Assembly: GCF_000012985.1 (NCBI RefSeq)
Contig: NC_007645.1
Location: 310,001-374,000, forward strand
Length of the DNA stretch: 64,000 bases
Reading direction: 5' to 3'
Origin: Hahella chejuensis KCTC 2396
GTDB taxonomy: Bacteria; Pseudomonadota; Gammaproteobacteria; Pseudomonadales; Oleiphilaceae
Shown: positions 60,301 to 64,000 of the stretch, piece by piece
Layout of the letters: each line of letters starts with the position of its first letter
Numbering within the stretch: the stretch's first letter is position 1
Notes under the pieces: generated by a model
What the model saw: only the letters and a program-made list of their open reading frames with translations
What the model was told of the DNA's origin: nothing
Database searches by the model: none
Translations under genes and position numbers: made by a program

Positions 60301-61773
60301 TCAATACGTCCACTGATGCACGGGTTCTCCACTGAGGTAATTCTCCTGATAGCGAATGACCAGCTCTCTCAACGCTTCTTCGTCGCTGCGGTGAGGGCGC
60401 AATCTCTCCAGCATTCGCAACTGCCAGAGAGCGCCGTTGACCGGTTGCGCCAGATTTTCAGCGCATACGTCCAGATAATGACGAACGTCCGTCGGCGCAA
60501 TGGCGAGAGCATGAAGCCCTTGCTCCGCCACAGGCAGCATATCTTCCAGAATGTCCAACACCGGCCGCTCCTGCAAGCCTGCGCCGCCCTGACCCGGCCA
60601 GAACAGCTTGGCGCGAAGCCCGTATTTGGCTGCGCGGTAAAAATTGTATTCGCAGTAGCGAAAAGGTATGGCGGGAAGCATGTCATGCATGGCTGGACGC
60701 AGTCCTTCGATCAAGCCCACCGTCAAAGCCGCGTTGGCGAGCATGTCCGTGGTGCTGGGACCCGCCGGTAGCGCGCGGATTTCAATACGGATATGGCCGC
60801 CGTCCGCCGGATCATAAATAGGGCGATTCCAGGCCCAGATACTGCCTTGATGCAAGCGCAGCTCATCCAATGGCGGCGCCTGCCCGGGACGGAGCGCGGC
60901 CCCATCGCCGCAAATAGGCAGCAAAGGCTCGAACAGAGAAACGCCTTCGCAGAATACCTCATGGGCGTCTTTGCGCACCCAGCCGTTGCCGAACAACACC
61001 CGCGCGGGAAGCCTTAGCCGCAAGGGTGTTTCTATGCGATAGTCCGTGGCCTGTTTGAACAGGGCGACGCGGGTTTCATGCCACAATCGACGTCCCAGAA
61101 ACAACGGGGAGTTGGCCGCCAGGGCGACCGCCAGCGGCGTGACCAGTTGCGCGGCGTTAAACGCATCAGCGAAATCCGCCGGGTTCACGCGATAATGAAA
61201 CTGGAATGACGTATTGGCGCCTTCCAGGGAGACGTCCTGCCAATACAGATCCAGTGTATCGCGACCCTTGATGCTGATATGAAAGTCCTCTCCGCGCTTC
61301 TCCCTCAGTTGGCGCGCCAGCGCTTGATAACGGGGGCTGTCGGTGATGGCGTCCGGTCCCATGTCCTCTGACTTCAATGTCGGCAGAATGCCTATGGGCA
61401 ACAGTGACGCCTCATGGGAAGCCGCATGGCCCTGCAGTGTTCGCAGTACGCTGTCGATCTGTCTCTGCAGAGCGCTGAAGGAGGCCCCGGATGCAGGGGT
61501 TGGCTCCAGGTTATACTCAAGGTTGAAGCGGTTCAGCTCCAGAGTGAGGTTGGGATCGTTGACGGCGGCCAGGATTTCCTGGTTTTTGGCGCTGGGGCGT
61601 CCCTGTTTATCGATGATGTACAACTCCAGCTCCGCGCCGAATGAGGCAGGTCCGACGCCGAAATCGGGGTCATCCAGCAATTTGCGCAAAGTCGCCAGGT
61701 TCTCCTGCAATCTTTGTTGGAAGTCCGCATATTCCTGGGCGCTGAACTGCGCCTTATCAACATGTCGCCCCAT
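60301..61773 (-). CDS. Glutamate-cysteine ligase family 2-type carboxylate-amine ligase
   Basis: 490 residues. Marks of the GCS2 superfamily include FGAELELYIID (ATP/metal-binding glutamates), NRFNLEYNLEP, GANTSFQFHYRV and GHIRIEIRALPAGPSTTDM. Members join glutamate, or another amino acid, to an amine with ATP (glutathione precursor, YbdK-like or peptide ligases). The sequence does not look like enterobacterial GshA, so gamma-glutamylcysteine synthesis is not assured. It lies between the aspartoacylase-like gene and the repeat element at 61822-61968. Confidence 0.82.
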   Translation of the reverse strand: MGRHVDKAQFSAQEYADFQQRLQENLATLRKLLDDPDFGVGPASFGAELELYIIDKQGRPSAKNQEILAAVNDPNLTLELNRFNLEYNLEPTPASGASFSALQRQIDSVLRTLQGHAASHEASLLPIGILPTLKSEDMGPDAITDSPRYQALARQLREKRGEDFHISIKGRDTLDLYWQDVSLEGANTSFQFHYRVNPADFADAFNAAQLVTPLAVALAANSPLFLGRRLWHETRVALFKQATDYRIETPLRLRLPARVLFGNGWVRKDAHEVFCEGVSLFEPLLPICGDGAALRPGQAPPLDELRLHQGSIWAWNRPIYDPADGGHIRIEIRALPAGPSTTDMLANAALTVGLIEGLRPAMHDMLPAIPFRYCEYNFYRAAKYGLRAKLFWPGQGGAGLQERPVLDILEDMLPVAEQGLHALAIAPTDVRHYLDVCAENLAQPVNGALWQLRMLERLRPHRSDEEALRELVIRYQENYLSGEPVHQWTY

Positions 61774-61821
61774 ATCTGCGAGTTCTCCAGCGAGCGCCTT
61801 TCAGCCGCCTTTTTTCTAATC

Positions 61822-61968
61822 ATTAACATGGCGATGATATTGGCATGTTAATAACCAGACGCATGGATGCGCCTGCGCGGCGGCTAGCTGCGGGAGACAA
61901 GGCCTGACATGCGCAGGCCCTGTCGTTGCAGACAAACAGAAGGAAGCTATTTGTCTGCCTGATTAATA
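61822..61968 (-). repeat. Dispersed structured intergenic element, copy 2
   Basis: About 147 bases, ~92% identical to 23651-23794, same orientation. Closing stem 61852-61858 with 61959-61965; hairpins at 61858-61873, 61896-61924 and 61929-61957. One region (around 61875-61893) carries a CGG insertion and loses the perfect palindrome of copy 1. It lies about 60 bases past the stop of the FemAB-like gene and 49 bases before the GCS2 ligase start, both on minus. Confidence 0.9.
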
Positions 61969-62030
61969 AAGTAGGCTAACTTTTCCGGGGGCGAAACTTC
62001 AGCGCCCAAAAAGCGTCTGGCGAGAGCATT

Positions 62031-63182
62031 CTATTCCACCTGTTTGAAAGGAAGGTGGGCGTTGGCGTCGCGCATGTATTCACTGACGCCCGCCCTCTCT
62101 TCATCAAGAAAGTTGGCGATGGCCTGACGGAAAGCGGGATGCTCGATTCTATGCAGGGAGTAGGTGGGCGTGGGCCGAAATCCCCGCAGCAGCTTGTGCT
62201 CTCCCTGAGCGCCGGCGTCGAATCGCAGCAGTTTATGTTCAATGCAGTAATCGATGCCCTGGTAATAGCAGGTCTCAAAATGCAGATGATTAAACTCTTC
62301 AGTACAGCCCCAATAGCGGCCGAACAACGTTGAGTGGTTTTTCAGAAACAAAGCGCCGGCGACGAAGCGTTGCTCCCGCTGCGCCAGAATGAGAAATACT
62401 TGTTCCGGCATAACCGCGATCAGGCGTTGGAAAAAGGCGTCGCTGAGATAAGGGCGCTGTCCTCGTTTCAGGTAAGTTAGCTGGTAGAAGTCATAAAACG
62501 CCTCCAGTTCAGGCTCGCCTACATCCGCTCCTTCGATCAGCTTGAATGCAATGCCCTGGCTGAGCACTGCCTGGCGCTCTTTACGGATGTTTTTACGTTT
62601 GCGTGAGGCCAGCGCCTGCAAAAAACCATCAAAGGAAGCGTAGCCTTCATTGAGCCAATGGAACTGGGTTCCGTGACGCAATAATAGGGAGGAGTCTGCA
62701 CCCAGACTTTTCCGAGTTGGTTCGTCTGGAAACAGCAAGTGCCAGGAGGAGGCGCCGGTGTGATGCGCACGTTCGGCCATGGCGTGACTGACCGCCTGCG
62801 AGATGCGCTTCCGGTCAGCGCCGGCGGAGACCAACACACGCGGTCCTACAGACGGCGTGAAGGGGATCGCAGTGAGTAATTTCGGATAATACTCCAGGCC
62901 ATGGCGATGGTAGGCGTCAGCCCAGGCCCAGTCGAACACGTATTCCCCATAGGAATGGGTTTTCAGGTAGCAGGGGGCTGCGCCAAGCAAAACGTCCCGT
63001 TCGTCGCGGATCAGTAAATGTTGAGGTCGCCAGCCGGTTGCTTCGACGACGCAGCCGGTTGTTTCCAGCGCGTGCAGGAACTCGTAACGGGTAAAAGGAT
63101 TATCTACGCCGCTCAACCGGTTCCACTGAACGGCTGGGACGGCTTCAATGCTGTCGATAAACTCCGCGCGCAGCGCTGTCAT
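62031..63182 (-). CDS. FemAB/GNAT-like acyltransferase (COG3146 type)
   Basis: 383 residues from ATG 63182 (MTALRAEFIDSI); a TTG at 63194 is also in frame. The family, often labelled peptidogalycan biosynthesis or DUF482, has a double GNAT fold; visible marks are FTRYEFLHALETTGCV near the start, PCYLKTHSYGEYVFDWAWADAY, the basic ASRKRKNIRKER segment and FDAGAQGEHKLLRGF near the end. FemAB proteins transfer amino acids from aminoacyl-tRNA; activity of this group is unproven. It is upstream of the GCS2 and aspartoacylase-like genes. Confidence 0.83.
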   Translation of the reverse strand: MTALRAEFIDSIEAVPAVQWNRLSGVDNPFTRYEFLHALETTGCVVEATGWRPQHLLIRDERDVLLGAAPCYLKTHSYGEYVFDWAWADAYHRHGLEYYPKLLTAIPFTPSVGPRVLVSAGADRKRISQAVSHAMAERAHHTGASSWHLLFPDEPTRKSLGADSSLLLRHGTQFHWLNEGYASFDGFLQALASRKRKNIRKERQAVLSQGIAFKLIEGADVGEPELEAFYDFYQLTYLKRGQRPYLSDAFFQRLIAVMPEQVFLILAQREQRFVAGALFLKNHSTLFGRYWGCTEEFNHLHFETCYYQGIDYCIEHKLLRFDAGAQGEHKLLRGFRPTPTYSLHRIEHPAFRQAIANFLDEERAGVSEYMRDANAHLPFKQVE

Positions 63183-63213
63183 ACTCGGACCCAATGCATG
63201 TTTCGATGAAACC

Positions 63214-63357
63214 AGGGAACCTCTGAAAAACTACCTGCGGCGCCATTGCGGCGTCAAAAGTCGGCTCAAAATGCTCATTTATTCACGATAAGCTGCGCTT
63301 TTTCGCCGACTCTTTCCTTGCACTGGCGGCCTCGCCGACGTTTTTCAGAGGCTCCCT
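63214..63357. mobile_element. MITE-like element with 18-bp inverted ends
   Basis: AGGGAACCTCTGAAAAAC (63214-63231) and GTTTTTCAGAGGCTCCCT (63340-63357) are inverted repeats with one mismatch, about 144 bases end to end. An inner AGTCGGC/GCCGACT pair nests within. No coding capacity and no clear target duplication. It resembles short non-autonomous elements of marine gammaproteobacteria, from memory. Confidence 0.7.
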
Positions 63358-63435
63358 AGGAATCCGGCCCATTATTGGACAGTTCGGCGTAAAGGAAAAG
63401 CCGGAGCGACGTCAGCGCGGTCCGGCGGAAGGGGC

Positions 63436-64000
63436 TTACATGACGGATTCCAGGCCGCGCTGAGCGAGAATTTCCCGCGCCTCGCCGGATTCATAGGTTT
63501 TACGCAGCGCCTTGTTGAACTGGTTCACCAGTTTGCGTCCGGTTTTTTTGCTGAATCCAATATGGTAGTTGCGTTCCGTGTGGGTCCAGGCGAAACGCAC
63601 TTTGTCCGTCAGCCCGCTTTGCCGCATCAGGTCGAGGCCCACGTCGCGATTGATATAAACAGAGTCGAGTTGTCCCTGAATCAGTTTTTTCAGGTTGCCC
63701 AGATCGTCTTTGGACAATTGTATGTCCATGTTCACCACTGGATTGATGCGATCCAGCGTCTTGGAGCTGCTGGATGGTCCGAAGACGCCCACCCGATGGC
63801 CGCTGAAACTGGACAGGGTCAGGTAATCTTTCTTGTCCGTCGCCGGCACGAAGAATCCCCAGCTGGTGCGCAGCACTGGCAGGGTGTAGTACATCCACTC
63901 TGCGCGGCTTTCGCTCCAGCTCACCAGGTAAACGCCATTAACGGCGCCGGCTTTTACCTGCTCTTCCGACTTGCTGAAAGATTCTTGTTTGATATTGCAG
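63436..64000 (-). CDS. Periplasmic solute-binding protein, C-terminal part (cut by window edge)
   Basis: About 187 residues are visible, ending ILAQRGLESVM; the frame is open to the window edge, so the signal peptide and first lobe are missing. The fold is the type 2 periplasmic binding protein (family 3, amino-acid type): NGVYLVSWSESRAEW, LSSFSGHRVGVFG, LDSVYINRDVG and NYHIGFSKKTGRKLVNQFNKAL. Such proteins feed an ABC transporter or act as stand-alone sensors; no permease is in view. An in-frame GTG at 63924 is internal, not the start. Confidence 0.8.
   Translation of the reverse strand, partial: CNIKQESFSKSEEQVKAGAVNGVYLVSWSESRAEWMYYTLPVLRTSWGFFVPATDKKDYLTLSSFSGHRVGVFGPSSSSKTLDRINPVVNMDIQLSKDDLGNLKKLIQGQLDSVYINRDVGLDLMRQSGLTDKVRFAWTHTERNYHIGFSKKTGRKLVNQFNKALRKTYESGEAREILAQRGLESVM

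Noticed and set aside
60301-61773. Calling the ligase gshA
   Set aside because: It belongs to the GCS2 superfamily but lacks clear resemblance to enterobacterial GshA; substrate cannot be deduced, so no gene symbol is given.
1-64000. CRISPR arrays, tRNA/rRNA genes, complete insertion sequences
   Set aside because: No regularly spaced direct repeats, no tRNA-like arm sequences and no transposase reading frame were recognised in reading the window.

Overview
The window looks like chromosome of a marine gammaproteobacterium of the Oceanospirillales type. The gene order hemD-hemC-algR-algZ / argH-cyaA / lptM-lysA-dapF-DUF484-xerC is the order familiar from Pseudomonas and its relatives. The Entner-Doudoroff set hexR / zwf-pgl-eda is organised in the pseudomonad manner. 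Overall resemblance is closest to Hahella, from memory and without a search. No rRNA, tRNA, CRISPR array, prophage or complete insertion sequence was seen. Genes are densely packed and both strands are used.

Layout. 1-3195 (minus): haem synthesis genes hemD (cut by the window edge) and hemC, then the AlgZ/AlgR LytTR-type two-component pair. 3368-12082 (plus): argH, class I adenylate cyclase, the 48-residue lipoprotein gene lptM, lysA, dapF, a DUF484 gene and xerC. 12300-21636 is a signalling block: a coiled-coil diguanylate cyclase, a protein with two degenerate receivers, a NarL-type regulator convergent with a hybrid kinase, a DUF2789 gene, and a BvgS-like hybrid kinase. 21812-28304 holds small and metabolic genes, mostly on minus, ending with leucine dehydrogenase. 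28679-32939: an acyltransferase-like/fructosamine-kinase pair, a quinone-type reductase, an L,D-transpeptidase and an Lpp/OprI lipoprotein. 33235-40k: DctB/DctD, an M28 peptidase, two secreted orphans and RarD. 40205-49095: a glutamate-synthase-like FMN enzyme, then a membrane-lipid modification cluster. The cluster has two divergent minus genes (NTF2-like lipoprotein, chalcone-isomerase-like) and six tightly coupled plus genes (desaturase, FAD oxidoreductase, DUF1365, Cfa, DUF1295, a second methyltransferase). 49628-53413: two lipoproteins and a CHASE-GGDEF-EAL protein. 53579-59101: maltoporin, HexR and zwf-pgl-eda with visible HexR operators. 59233-64000 (minus): aspartoacylase-like, GCS2 ligase, FemAB-like protein and a truncated periplasmic binding protein.

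The most interesting signal is a dispersed ~145-base intergenic element present twice in the same orientation (23651-23794 and 61822-61968). It folds into a closing stem with several hairpins. In the four best stems, every substitution between copies changes a Watson-Crick pair to G.U if the minus strand is the RNA, but to A.C if the plus strand is. This points to selection on a minus-strand RNA read through from the neighbouring genes. A separate ~144-base element with 18-base inverted ends (63214-63357) looks like a MITE. The lipid cluster, with both a Cfa and a coclaurine-N-methyltransferase-like enzyme beside a DUF1295 reductase-like protein, is the best candidate for an incompletely described pathway.
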